A stretch of 64,000 nt of DNA from Prorocentrum cordatum (lineage: Eukaryota; Sar; Dinophyceae; Prorocentrales; Prorocentraceae), in the NCBI GenBank assembly GCA_963575745.1, contig CAUYUJ010021170.1:577801-641800 (forward strand), in the 5' to 3' direction. Below, piece after piece: positions 32,772-44,109 of the stretch. Every line of letters begins with the position of its first letter. The stretch's first letter is position 1. The position numbers and the translations under genes are program-made. The notes under the pieces were generated by a model. That model did no database searches and had not been told where the DNA came from. It worked only from the letters and a program-made list of their open reading frames with translations.

Positions 32772-33568
32772 TCTTAAGGTTCTTAAAAACGACCAGGGCG
32801 TTTTTTTAAAAGTTTTCAACTTTCGCTTCAAAATTCGTTTTTTTCATAGTGTTGCACTCCCGTTGTTTTGTCGTTTTGAGGTGTCCGCCACACACCATGT
32901 TTTTTTCATAGTTTTCGACGTCAACTTGCGGAGCCGTTTTTAAATAGTTTGCTACGTTCGTTTTTTCATCGTTTTCAAATCAATCTCGCATCGCGGTGGT
33001 TCGATAAGTAAGTAGGAGCCGGCAGGAAGAATTGCCGAAGCACGGGCGGGGCAAAGACTCTTCCCCTCACCTGCGCGAGAGGACTTATAACATCTTCAAC
33101 ATATGCCCCCCGGGCAAGCAATCGAGATTGCTCGTTTGGGACAGTTTTCAATACGTTTGCAATACGTTTTCAACACGTTTTTAACTCCCCTCCGGGAGGC
33201 CGGAGATTTCCGAGCATCCGGCGTTGCTCTTCCTATTCTTGTGTCTCCAATCCTCTACCTCTGTTGGTGCTTGATGCTGCGTGCTGCTGCCTTTTGCACC
33301 CTTCCTCAGAGTCTAACTGGCTACATATATACGATATGCACACATGAGCATTCGTTTTTTTTATAGTTTGCAGGGGTCCGTTTTCAAGACGTTTTCAGCT
33401 CGAGCCCAATCGTTTTTTATTGGTTTGCAGCTGTTCGCCGCGAAACGTTTTTTTTATAGTTTCGTGGCCCCGTGTTTTAATGGTTCTGAGGTCCACGTTG
33501 TCGACAGACAGGACGGGAAAGCTGCAAACTATAAAAAACGTCCTGGGCGTTTTTAAGAACCACTAAGA
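32772..33568. mobile_element. 0.8-kb non-autonomous TIR element inside a GAT repeat
   Basis: Ends 32772-32806 and 33533-33568 are inverted repeats sharing GGTTCTTAAAAACG, CCAGG and CGTTTTTT with two substitutions and one indel in about 35 bp. The interior is T-rich and repeats 'CGTTTTTT-ATAGTTT' at least six times, in both halves. No coding capacity (longest frames under 90 codons). GAT microsatellite flanks both sides, so the target duplication cannot be read. Confidence 0.78.
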
Positions 33569-33689
33569 TGATGATGATAATGATGATGAGGAGGAGGAGG
33601 AGGAGGAGGAGGCTGTTTTCCTCGGAGGCCCTCCAAGGCAGAACAAAACCTGCACGTTTCGCCGCGTGGAGCCGCGGCTGCTGCCTCCT
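33569..33689. repeat. GAT/GGA microsatellite flank
   Basis: GAT then GGA repeats directly after the small element. Confidence 0.9.
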
Positions 33690-35480
33690 CGCGCAGATGC
33701 ACGCGAGCGGCCAGTGCCTCCATACCCTCTGTGGGAATGAGACGCACACTCGCCGAGGAGGCAGTGCTGACAGGTGCCGCAGGTAGCAGCACAAACTTGG
33801 TCGAGGCAGGGCATGTCGTGCCTGACCCGCGGCCACCGTCTCCCCTGAGCTGTACTGGGGATGGAGGCCACATCGAATGCGGGAGAGAGCTCCTCTGCCA
33901 CACGGTCCTGGTACACCTGTGCAACGCACCGCCAACCTGAAGCACCGCTCACTCGAGCAAGCGCCGCAACGGAAACAAGACACGAGTGGCTCGCACTGAA
34001 CTGTCTGGCGGAAGGTGGTGCGCATGAGGTGGCCATGGGAGCTCTTTTTTCCGCGCCAGCCTGGGGTCAACTATAATTACAGAAATTCAGAAGGTCATCA
34101 AGGTCATGTGGGAAGCAATTCCGCTTCTTATGAATCTGAATATCTTAAATCTTTGACTGGCGCCTTCGGTCACAGAGGCAGCAGCTGGAGACAGCGGCCA
34201 GGGAGAAGTCGAAGCCTGCGACACCTTTGTTGGCGTATTCACCAGGGCCCGGGAGGCGCGGGGAGCTGGGAGCCGCCGCGTGCTCGGGACTGGGAAGGTT
34301 GCCGTGCCCTCCGCAGGAAGTGTTGTTGCCCCCCGCAGGGAGTATAGTCATATCGATTGAGTGAGGCGTTGCCTCTTCCGCTCCACGACCTCCCTATCGC
34401 CCGAAGGGTGGTCGCGTGGGTCGATCAGGTCTGGTGCGGCTGCAGCTGCATCTCAGATGAGGGCTGTCGTTGCCCAGGATGGGGACTGCGGCTGCAGATC
34501 GCGCTGTGGACAGACAATACCCGACTAAACCAGTAAGGCATTTCGCTCCACGATACACGTGTCGCGCTGTCCGCCCTCAGTCGCAGCAGTGTCCAGAGAA
34601 GCACGGGGCACGCAGAAAGAACCGACGGTCTGACACTTAGGTCGGACGGAGGAAAGAGCGACTCCACACGTAAGGTTTATATGGGAGCTCGCTTCATCGC
34701 GCACTCGGCATATGGCCGTCGGGGGGCCCTTGCACCTGTCTATCGGCCGATACGCATCGTAGCATACCGTGAAACACAGGCTGCACCGAAACACAGGCGG
34801 GTCCTCGGAGTCGGTCCCAGGTACCAAGCTGACCCAGTCGTGCCATCTGAAGGCACGGGGCCTGGGCACAGAAGCGCCCCTGAGGTCCCGCACAAACTCC
34901 AGTTACGGAAAAACACGAAAGGACAGCAGCATACATCGAAACCAGCTTGCGGAGGAGAAAAACTTCTGAGTCAAGTTGTGCGAGCTCCTCCACAGGAAGA
35001 CTAGGGTGAAGCGTCATGGCATGCTTCGCCAATCGGTCGGCGTCAGCGTTGCTGAGAGCGACTTTGCGCTCTCGCGGGGGCATGGTCTCGATGACCCCTT
35101 CAGACCGATGGGCCTGCACATGGGCAATCGATGTGATAGAATCTTGCCCCACTTCGGCAAAGGCACGCCTTCGGAGGCCAGCAAACACTTGATGGGGGTC
35201 CACTTGCGAGGAGGCCCGAAAGGTGGCCAGACGAACCGCTACCAAACAGTCGCTGTGCATCTCGCTGCGGCCCGTCACTAAACAACTGAGAAGGGCGATC
35301 CCAAGGTGTTCGCCCGACTGGGCGGTCTGGGGCAGACCAGGCCACACCGTCCCGAGGACCCTGGAACGAATTTCGTACACGTCCCAAGGGACCCAAAACG
35401 ACCGCCGCGAACGAGGCCCGGTTGAGCTCCCGAAAAACACCGTGGCTCGCTGATCCGTCCACCGCGATCTCGCTGTCGCG
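33690..35480 (-). pseudogene. non-LTR retrotransposon 3' end: RNase H and Zn-binding tail
   Basis: Minus strand, three frames. Segment 1 (about 35480-35390) EIAVDGSASHGVFRELNRAS with the first Asp. Segment 2 (about 35380-34950): Glu in AQSGEHLGIALLSCL, Asp in MHSDCLVAVRLATF, and Asp in ALSNADADRLAKHA, completing the D-E-D-D set of type I RNase H. Segment 3 (about 34870-34720): FRCSLCFTVCYDAYRPIDRC. Segment 4 (about 34040-33830): CFRCGACSSERCFRLAVRC, a Cys-rich tail like those ending dinoflagellate LINE proteins. At least two frameshifts and a roughly 600-bp gap (34080-34690) without family sequence mark it as dead. RT and endonuclease are absent; a GGA/TCC tract replaces them at 35520 onward. 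Confidence 0.72.
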
Positions 35481-35519
35481 GGTGAGGTCACAAAACTGCT
35501 CAATCGTTAGTGGCTCACC

Positions 35520-36240
35520 TTCAGGCCCTGGCAAGACGGGATCGAGGCCGAGGCACGTGGGAGGAGGCGAGGGCTGAGCAACTATCAACCGAGACCAAAA
35601 AAGGAGCTGGGCAGGGTCGGCGGCACGGGCTGAGGAGGAGGAGGAGGAAGAGGAGGAGCAGCAGCAGCAGCAGGAGGAGGAGGAGGAGGAAGAGGAGGAG
35701 CAGCAGCAGCAGCAGGAGGAGAAGCAAGAGGAGGAGAAGGAGAAGGAGAAGGAGGAGGAGGAGGAGGAATAGGAGGAGGAGGAGGAGGAGGAGGAGGAGG
35801 AGGAGGAGGAGGAGGAGGAGGACGAGGAGGAGAAGGAGAGGAGGAAGAGGAGGAGCAGCAGCAGGAGGAGGAGGAGAAGGAAGAGGAGGAAGAGGACCAG
35901 CAGCAGGAGGAGAAGGAGGAGGAGGAGGAGAGGCGGCAGGAGAGGGAGCGGCGCCCCGCTCCGCCTCGCCACGACGGCCCAGTAGGCCACTTGGGGCGGC
36001 TGGAGCGCCTTCCGGCCCCCACCCGCCCCCAGGGGGGGGGGGGGGTCGGTGCGTGCTTCCTCGTCGCTCCCTTCCTGGCTCCCCCTTCCCCTCCCCCTCT
36101 CCTCCTCCTCCTCCTCCTTCTCCTCCTCCTCCTCCTCCTCCTCCTCCTCCTCCTCCTCCTCCTCCTCCTCCTCCTTCCCCCCCCCCCCCCTCCTGCTTCC
36201 CATCCCCCTTGCTTCGCCCCCTCCCCCTCCCCCCTATGTG
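35520..36240. repeat. GGA/GCA repeat tract, then TCC repeat
   Basis: 35630-35945 is GGA with GCA and GAA runs; 36090-36190 is TCC. Between them lies 35945-36060 with a G-run (36032-36045). All long frames here are repeat translations. Confidence 0.9.
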
Positions 36241-37049
36241 AAAGCACTTCACCTGTGTTGTACTACACGTGTGACCCTCTTCCCCACCTTGCAGCGCCCG
36301 CTTGCCATTCTCAGCTCGGGCGTTCTGGCCGCCCACGCGGTGCAACCAGCGACCAGCGCAGACCGCCCAGCCGAGCCGCAGAAATAACAACATATCGCAC
36401 TCTCTCGCTCCGCCCAGTGTACCCTCCTCACTACCGCTCATTAGCTGGGTTCCAGAGCCGACGGTGTGATCGCGGTTTCCGGCAGTGTGGAGCTTCTCGC
36501 AAAATGTTGGCATTGCTACTACATCGATGTCTTCGACCCCACCAGCGTGGTGGGCTGCTAGAGCAGCGCATCCAACATGGACTGCGTGCGGACAAATGAC
36601 GCATTGGTTCACCTTACGGCGACGGCCTGTTTCGGATATGGGTCGCGTCACTACATCGCCCGACCGTACGAAAACGCCAGAGATCTGGTGCCGGTGGGCA
36701 ACAGTGACGCCGTTCCCCCCACAGTCGCCCATGGTCACCGACATCCCGATTACACCGTCACCGTCGATATCACGTGCGCCAGAATCCCCGAGCCTATGTG
36801 CCATCCCGTCGTCCAGGCACCGCGGCCCGCTGCAGTGGGACCTACGCAATCCAGACTCCCCGTTCTCCGACCCGATGATGAAAATGGAGCGCCAGAGCGA
36901 TTGCTGGGGCATGTGAAAAGGTTTCTTCGTCAGATTCGCGGTGGTCTCCTTTTCTTTGTCTGTCGCTGCCGCAAACGCGTGCATGTGCAGGCGTTGTGAA
37001 GCCTAGACGCCCAGCCAACTAAATATGTACCCCTGGGATTGGTTCAGCA
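36241..37049. other. no gene supported
   Basis: Lower-GC sequence with overlapping frames on both strands (such as 36577-36999 +). No domain or consistent codon pattern. Confidence 0.4.
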
Positions 37050-37634
37050 ATGGCGTTCAACCTGCATAATATCTCCCCCGTGCCCCATCTCCGACCAGAG
37101 CAAATTTTCGCAGCGGCAATCGAGTGCAAGTGGTGCCTCCTCTCAACTCTGACAGAATCATCGTCACTATCCGATGTTCTACATCCGATTGGACGAATAT
37201 TCTTCCGTGACGGATCCAAGCCCGTGATCCAAGGCCAACGCCTCTTTCAAGCGATTGCAGACGCGTTGATGGCATCAGCACGTCTACGCCTCCATAAGTC
37301 GATGCAGGTTTCGCCAGTCTCGTCGTGGGCTCGGCAGGTTCCACGCTTACTACCAACGGAGTGGCTCCAAGCGCCCGAGCACTTGAATTCAGATTGTCGC
37401 ATTCTACACTTGGCGATGAAAGCCTCGTACAATTACGTTATACATGGTGACGTCGAGTGGGCGGCAGCGGCACACGTATTGTTCAATGCAGCTGGCTCGT
37501 GCGCGTGGAAGGCGAACATCAAGATCTCGAAGGTATCTGGTGTGGCTGGCCGTCTCTCTCGGAGCACCTCGCATGTCTCCCATGCGCTTTCTATGGAGAT
37601 GGTCGACGAACTCGGAATACGATTATCCGACTGA
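37050..37634 (+). CDS. hypothetical open frame, 194 codons, weak
   Basis: ATG 37050 (MAFNLHNISPVPHLRPEQIF) to TGA 37632-37634 without simple repeats. Segments such as LSDVLHPIGRIFFRDGSKPV and LFQAIADALMASARLRLHKS look protein-like. No family is recognised. It may be an exon; frames after it (37784-38113 and 38305-38985) are similar in style but no splice pattern was established. It could equally be chance. Confidence 0.28.
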   Translation: MAFNLHNISPVPHLRPEQIFAAAIECKWCLLSTLTESSSLSDVLHPIGRIFFRDGSKPVIQGQRLFQAIADALMASARLRLHKSMQVSPVSSWARQVPRLLPTEWLQAPEHLNSDCRILHLAMKASYNYVIHGDVEWAAAAHVLFNAAGSCAWKANIKISKVSGVAGRLSRSTSHVSHALSMEMVDELGIRLSD

Positions 37635-40263
37635 GTTTGGTGACCTGATATGCATCATTCTACTCTTCCTCCCGACCTCAACAGCAGCGTACCACTACGA
37701 GGCAATGATGATCCACCGGTCCCAGCCCACAGGCAATTTGCAGCACGCAAACCATAGAATTCTCAAAGGCCGTCTACTCCTCCGTGACCATCGCCATCGC
37801 CGACGACCTCGTCGAGGACCGCCTCGATGAAGGCGCATCCGTGCGTCGCAAGTCCCAGAGTCCCCGCGGCTTCAATCCATTCAAGACGCGACGCTTCCTC
37901 CAAAGCGTCCTTCGGCTCAGCTGCAAGCCGTGGCTGACCTACTCCCAGGGTTCCTTTCAGATTGTGCACACTTTCTCCACCCTATTTCGCCGACGCGGAC
38001 CAGCTCTGCCCCCCATGGATCTGGGAACGTTCCAGAGTTGGCCCTTCTCTTGGCATGGCTGTCCCGACCACATCTACCTCTACCAGTACCTCGAAGAGAC
38101 ATCAGACCGCTGACATCTTTCTTGACATGAGTTGGAGTCATAGCGCGATGTTTCCTTCAATCTCTTAACCGAGCTTCTTACTTTCAGGAAAATCTGGACC
38201 CATTACTTCGGATACTTAGTTGAACATGCAGTCGCGTACCGGTACTCGTCCTGTCATATGAGCTTCGTCGTGGCCAACACCTACAATGGTTCCGTTCTGA
38301 GGTAATGGCATTGGCGGCTTCAATGCGGCTTGAAGATTCACTGAGGAGGATCAGACAATGCGTGTCATTTACGTTCGGGCGCCAGCCGATGTGGAAGGAC
38401 AAGATCAACGCGCCGACCTCCTGCCACATCTGCAAAATTCGTGCATTACCACCTCCAACGACGTGCGCCTACCCTCCTCCACCACTTGGCCATCCATGTA
38501 TGCCAGTCGATTGGAGGCATCACAGGTGGTCACGTCCTTGGGAGATCATCGCGACGTGTGCCATGCTAGTGAAAACTAGTTATCTGTCGTGCGAGTCACC
38601 ATGTTCAAGTTTGGCGGGCTCTTCGACGCCTCCGCAGTGGGAGTTTATTACCGATGAGATGGTGCCTACCTCTCAGATGGCAACCCGTCCGACTCGTCAG
38701 GCAGCGCTCGCTCCATCGTGGCCGATCTCATCCTCCCCGATCTCCGGGTCACCAGCATTCGCGCCATGTGAGCCGACTCCCCTTTGGGAGGACATCGATC
38801 ACGCTCTGGACACAGCGCTGGCGCGTTCCAAGGATGCCATCTTAGCGAATGACACAGATGCAGGTCGCGTTTGGGTTGCCAATGGCCCCGACATGTCCGA
38901 GTACCTCCTCCAACCCATCTCAAAAGACCCTGCCTGGCGACACCGACTTGATTTGTCAGAGGAGGCTTTTTGTGGTTGGTGCTAGGCCCGTGCGGTTTCG
39001 GCCCTCTCTATCTGGTTTCGAAGTCCGTCTCAACTTCCAAGCGTTCGCAAGCTTTTTCGACCTCCAGTGGCCTTCCCGTTGGTAAAATCCTAGTGCTTCT
39101 CCGTGGACAGGCCACGCCTTTGTAGGAAAGCGGCCCACAGCTGCTGCAGGAAAGTCATCGGCACATCGGGGTCTCCAGGAAATTTTGGGTTGAAGATCAT
39201 AAACTGGGCTGCAAAGAACTATCCGAAACGGTCTGATGCAGGCGATGAGCGTTCCGACATCCGCGAGGCAGCGAATACGTTCCCTTTGTCTCCGTCTCCT
39301 TGCTTCCCCACTCCATCAGTGCCTTCGATGCGGCCAGGCTTTGTCGGAGATCAGTGCCGTCGCGCGTGATGCTGACTAGGCGTGCGAGCAGTGCAGCGCG
39401 AGTGCCATCTCATCTGCATGGTCTTGCTTACCATCCGCCGTCTCAGGTGCTGTTCCGTCGCGTGCATGCTTAGCCAGGACATGGAAAACATACAAAATCA
39501 ACCCATCAATGAAATCGTCGTCATACTCGGAGTCGTCAGCCCCTCTGGGCTACTACCCGATCGCCATGCGGGGCGAGGCACGAGCTGTCTCTGTCTACAA
39601 TTGGGTTTCTCTGGTGAATGTTTCCGGGATCATCTTAGAACTGAAAAGGCCTACGTATCGGTGGTGTGTTATGAGAGGTGTCTTTGAATGTCTTACTGTG
39701 CTGTCAGGAGCACCGTGTTAAGCAAGATAACTCAACGTATGTCATGTGCGTGCAGGATTTCCAGACTTGCCTGGTGATGCTCCTTATGACGTGGCGATGC
39801 ACCGGCATGTAGATGAAATGATAGGCGTGAGAACTTCGTTGGGACAGTGCACCGACAAGTTTGTACAGATAACGTGCGACGCCAAACTGTCGACAACGTC
39901 GCCACTGTCGCTCATATCGGCTACGTGGCTGGATTTTGAGATGGTCAGAGTTGCTTAGATCATTGCCGTTGTCCCCAAGAATGCGAACAGGGGCTCGTTG
40001 TACGATTCGTCGAGACCAAGGTCACGTGCAACAGGATTGCCGTCCGCGGGAGCGTTACCTTGAGGTAATGCTGGCCTGTATGGCTTGTTCGCGTGAAGAA
40101 TTTCGAAGGCTTGCTCGATGAGATTATCGGTGGCGGCAAAGGCGACGGTCGGGTGATGGGCCAATGTCCCGCCACCACTATCATAGGTAGGACGGGGGAG
40201 AAGGGAGAATGGGGAGGTCCTCCTCCTCCTCCTCCGTTGTCTCCTCCTCATTTTTCGCCAAAT
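37635..40263. other. no gene supported; scattered frames
   Basis: Frames at 37784-38113, 38305-38985 (ending DIDHALDTALARSKDAILAN...) and 39746-39958 might be exon fragments of one gene with 37050-37634, but no shared domain or clean junctions were found. A GC-poorer composition than the flanks suggests a distinct insertion or older unique DNA. Confidence 0.35.
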
Positions 40264-40510
40264 CGGCTTGCCCTATAGGAGTCTCAGCTCAAAACCCACT
40301 AATTGGTCCGTTGCCCCTCCCTAATTCCGATGTCCCCCAATTACTATGGCTATGTCTATGCCTATGCATCCCCCTAAATCCTATGCCTACACCTTTGCCT
40401 ATGCCTATGCCAATGCATGCTTGCTTGCTTGCTTGCTTGCACGCTTGATTGCTTGCTTGCTTGCTTTCGCGCGTGCTTGCACGCTTGCTTGCTTGCTGAG
40501 TTGCGGATTC
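40264..40510 (+). repeat. composite dispersed repeat R2, copy A
   Basis: Runs from GGCTTGCCCTATAG through CTAATTCC and ATGGCTATGTCTATGCCTAT to a CTTG array, ending GCTTGCTGAGTTGCGGATTCA. The same order occurs at 45059-45250 (copy B). The internal CTATGC and CTTG microsatellites differ in length. Confidence 0.85.
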
Positions 40511-40605
40511 AAAACATGTTTGAGCCTATGATTCCTTGATTTGGGTCGCCTAACCTATTTGGAATCACCGCTGGCGGATATAATCCTCCTCCATGGTCTC
40601 CTCCT

Positions 40606-41313
40606 TTGTTTCTCATCCTCCTCCGCCTCCTTTCTCCTACCTGTGGTAGTGGTGGGGGAAATATGTCCATCATCGTGACAATCGCGACAACCGTGACTAT
40701 CGCCAATGTGGACGTAACGAAGTCCGCCGACCGCACCGCGATGATCGCCGTGACCGCCACGGTGACCGTGACCGCCGCCTACAAGACCCCTTCTACGGAC
40801 TCCAGCGGAAAAGACATGAGGGCGAAGGCGGTCGAACGAACCCGCAAGTTCTTGGCGAAGAAGGATCTCGAGTGCGCGAACTTCCTCGTCGAGCGGAACC
40901 AGGCGAAGAGCGAGGAGCAGTTCAGGGCCCAGGGCAAGAATCTCGCGGAGGCCATGAAGTCCAGCTTCGCAGAACACATGATCAAGGTGTGCGGCCAAAG
41001 CTTCGGACCGCACTCGGTCTCTACCCCACCCCGTGAAGGTGCCGCGAGTGGTTCCCCATTCCCACCACCGCCCCCAGTGCCTGGTACTGCGGCTGGCGCA
41101 GTCCCAAGACCCATAAGTCCCTCAACGATGACGAATACGTGGATCCAGAACCTGGTCGGGTTCGAAGAGTCTCGGGGAGACCAATCGCAGGCGAGACTGA
41201 CGACCTTCATCTACGAATGCTGCACTACTGATCCGCCACCGTGCTGCTGGGCACGTGTCATCAGTTCCTTCCACCACCCGTCTGAGCCTCAATCGTCACT
41301 CCTGAATTCTTAA
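40606..41313 (+). CDS. hypothetical open frame with a coiled segment
   Basis: Frame to TAA 41311-41313. The informative part is about 40816-40995: AKAVERTRKFLAKKDLECAN, FLVERNQAKSEEQFRAQGKN, LAEAMKSSFAEHMIK, a charged coiled helix, followed by a Pro-rich stretch. Another frame just upstream (40690-40790) reads as Arg/Asp repeats (HRDDRRDRHGDRDRR), a pattern I recall ahead of such helices in dinoflagellate multicopy proteins, so a frame change near 40800 is plausible. Likely a fragment of a mobile-element protein; low certainty. Confidence 0.35.
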   Translation: MFLILLRLLSPTCGSGGGNMSIIVTIATTVTIANVDVTKSADRTAMIAVTATVTVTAAYKTPSTDSSGKDMRAKAVERTRKFLAKKDLECANFLVERNQAKSEEQFRAQGKNLAEAMKSSFAEHMIKVCGQSFGPHSVSTPPREGAASGSPFPPPPPVPGTAAGAVPRPISPSTMTNTWIQNLVGFEESRGDQSQARLTTFIYECCTTDPPPCCWARVISSFHHPSEPQSSLLNS

Positions 41314-41394
41314 AAGCCTGGACCCCACATTCAAATCTTCTTGGGCTTCCGCGGTTCCCGTGGGGCTTGCCGCGTCTTGTCGCGTGCTTTTGTC
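41314..41394. other. short spacer
   Basis: Unique sequence between the preceding stop and the R3 repeat. Confidence 0.4.
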
Positions 41395-41990
41395 GGGCCC
41401 CGTCCTAAGACTGGCCAAGAGGGCTCCCAGAGGCCGCCAAGACGGTCCAAGAGGCCCCGAGTCGTCGAACGATCGCTCCAATACGCTCACGGTGGCCCCC
41501 AGACGACCCAATAGGCCTCCAAGACTCCCACAGAAGCCTCCAAGAGGCCTCCCAAGAAGGCCTCCAAAGGCCAAAATCATTGGTTTGCGTTCTCGCCCTT
41601 TCGGCTTCCCGATGCTCCCAGAAGGCCCTGGAGGCCCCCAAGACCGCCCCAAGACGGCCCAAGAGGCCTCCAAGAGGGCCCCAAAACAGACCAAGAGGAC
41701 CCCACGACAGCCCAAGAGGCGCATAAAACGGCCCAAGAGGGCCCCGAGACGGACCCCAAAGAGAGAACACGAACCGAAAAACCGAGCCTTCTGCCCCACG
41801 AGGCCCCCAGGAGCCCCCAAGAGGCGCCCAGGGGGCCCCAATAGGCCCCCGAGAGACCCCAAGAGGCCCCCAAACGGCCCCCGAGAGGCGTCCTCACTGC
41901 CTCCAAGAGGCCACCGAGAAGGTTCCCACGAGATCCCAACGAATATCCACAAGGCTTCACCCCCACAACCCAGGCACGCTGGTGGGATGG
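41395..41990 (+). repeat. degenerate CCAAGAGGCCCC repeat R3, copy 1
   Basis: About 600 bp of 10-15-bp units around 'CCCAAGAGGCCCC', with embedded 'CGAAC/GTTTGCGTTCTC' words. The reverse-complement form fills 57051-57570. Confidence 0.8.
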
Positions 41991-43087
41991 GCCGAAGGCC
42001 ATGAGATAGCGACTCGAAGGAGCGCGTGAAGACCATGCTGGTGTCTGTCGACGCTGGCAAGCCCATTCAGCGTGACCAGAAGAAACGATGATGCCAGACG
42101 TCTGCACTGTCCAGCGGGAATGCACCACCAGTATCGCAGCGGCAAAGAGACGGTGTGACAGCACTGTCTTCAACGCTGGCTGGAAGAACGCAGTGCGGAA
42201 GCTCAAACTGTGAGCTCAGCAACGCGGCCTCACCGTGGGAGGCGCCTAGCAACATGGGGCACCCCGAAGATCTCATACCATATGCGCGTTACGCCGCAGA
42301 GATTGCTCGCATTCTGGGCGTCCTTTCGGAAAAACGGCAGCGTGCGGCCTGGCAATACATGCCAGCAAAACGCGAGATCTTATGAATGGCGTTGCTGCTG
42401 CCACCGTCGAACAGCCTCTTGTTATGCAGCTTGCCGGTTGCCAGTTGCCTGTCATGACGTTCCAGGTGTCTGAAACATGATCGGAATAAAACATCGGCGC
42501 AACTTGCGCAGCAAATCAGCGTCCAATGCCAAGTATCGCGTGAAGTGCGCATACGGGAAGATCCATTCCCACAAACAACTACTTTTGAACAACACTGCAT
42601 ATTCGCGTCGCGACTTCGATGCATGCTTTTGTCGTCAGGCCAGCTTCCGATGCCGAGGTCGGCCACGTCGTGAATGAACAGGTGCCGCCGTATCCAATTG
42701 CGTCAAGATCAGGGTACGAATCTCACGGATGTCTTCCGCAGCCAAGCGCGTTCCCCCTTGCAGCGATTGGCAAAACATTTATTCGATGACGTTTGAAACG
42801 CCAGAGATAATGATTGTGTTGATGATGGGATGATAAGAAAAAGACAGAGAGGGGGATTAGGAAGGGAAGGCAGAGGCGGACGAAGAGGACGACGACGACG
42901 ACAAGGGCGAGAGCGCGGAGGGCGAGACACATTGCAGAGGTTATGGTAACGTAGGCGCGTTGGCGGCGAGTCCAAACGGCGGAGGAGGAGGAAGATGCGC
43001 GGCTCCCGCACGCCCCTCGGATCGCAGCGGGGCGCATCCGCACTGGGTCGGGTCGGGCGAAAGGAGGGGATAGAAAAGGGGGTGTGT
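41991..43087. other. no gene seen
   Basis: Mixed sequence; frames of up to about 125 codons on either strand lack domains. 42840-42930 is purine-rich with CGA triplets. Confidence 0.4.
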
Positions 43088-43114
43088 GAGAATCAGCTCA
43101 CGTAGCTGATTCTC
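43088..43114. repeat. perfect 11-bp hairpin
   Basis: GAGAATCAGCT (43088-43098), loop CACGT, AGCTGATTCTC (43104-43114). No T-run follows, so it is not a terminator-like structure. Confidence 0.9.
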
Positions 43115-43699
43115 CCGGCGCCTCCCGGCGCCCATGTATCGAGGAATGGGCCCCTCGGTGAGGCCGAAACCAGCTGCATGCAGCAAATTTCGTACCCCCC
43201 CCTTTCCCAATCCCCCCCTTTCGTCCTTCCCGACTGGGGGATGCGACGAGCCCCTTCCTTCCTGGTGGACTGCGGAGCCTCCCGCGGCTCCACGCCGATC
43301 GTCCAGCTCGCCCTCCGCGGCTCCGCGGGCCCCCCCCCCCGTGCTGGCCTGCGGGCCGCAGCTCGGGCCCCAGACGCCCCGTGCGGGACAGCTCCGGCCT
43401 CTCCCGGGAGGGGCCTCGACGAGGGGCGCGGCCGTGGAGGCCACCCCCGCGGGGACCGGACACCACCGGGATCCCCCGCAGAGCGCGCGGCGCCGACGAG
43501 AGTCTCTCCCCCCCGTGGTGGTCCGCCCTGCGGCACGGCTCAGAGCAGCCCCCCTGTCCCGATTGCTGCGGCCAGGCCTGGCCAGCCCTCCGAGAGGCCA
43601 AGGGCCGGGGCTGCAGGGCGCCCTCTAGGATCGGGGATAGATGCAAGGCTCGGGCGCGGGGGACTCGGGCTGGCCTGGCGGGGTCGTCGGGAATAGGCC
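43115..43699. other. GC-rich, no gene supported
   Basis: All six frames are largely open because of high GC. Pro/Arg/Gly-rich translations on both strands overlap, and none has a domain. Confidence 0.4.
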
Positions 43700-43819
43700 A
43701 GCGCGTTCCACTGCTCGCAGAGCAAACACTCGCAGATGGCCTGCATCCGCCGCGGGGGATTTACGCTTTTTTGTTCCGGACGTTGGCGAGTAGGCCCTTT
43801 GCGAGTTGCGAAACGCGCT
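43700..43819. mobile_element. MITE-like palindromic repeat R4, copy 1
   Basis: Begins AGCGCGTTCCACTGCTC and ends GAGTTGCGAAACGCGCT (inverted, 13/17). The interior shares ATGGCCTGCATCCGCCGCG, GGGATTTACG, TTTTTTGTTC and GCGAGTAGG with copy 2 at 58026-58188. Confidence 0.72.
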
Positions 43820-44109
43820 CCCAGTCTGAAATGCGATGCGAGCACCAGCCGCAGACCTCCCACGAATATTGGGCCGTCAGAACCCAGGACGCGCTCAAAG
43901 CGTCGGCCAGTCCGAGTTCCAGCGTGCTCGAGTCTTACGTTTCCCCGACTCAAGGCTTAGGTCGGGCATGTTGTTCTCCTACAGGCGGATTTTCTTATAC
44001 CAGAAGAATCCAAGGGAGCAGGGTGGAATGGGGACTCCCCGCTGCAATGTCCCGGCGGAAAACAGCGGGGAACGCCTGGAGGCTGCGAGCAGGACATCCA
44101 CCTCTTCGC
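43820..44109. other. no gene; carries motif R5 in reverse
   Basis: 43951-43983 is the reverse complement of the 'TGTAGAGG-AC-TGCCCGACT' motif at 49673-49699 and 51126-51152. Confidence 0.5.

Noticed and set aside
35521-36984. 487-codon minus-strand open frame
   Set aside because: More than half is a poly-Leu/Gly translation of triplet repeats; the rest shows no domain.
43088-43114. Hairpin as a transcription terminator
   Set aside because: No T-run follows and factor-independent terminators of this type are bacterial.
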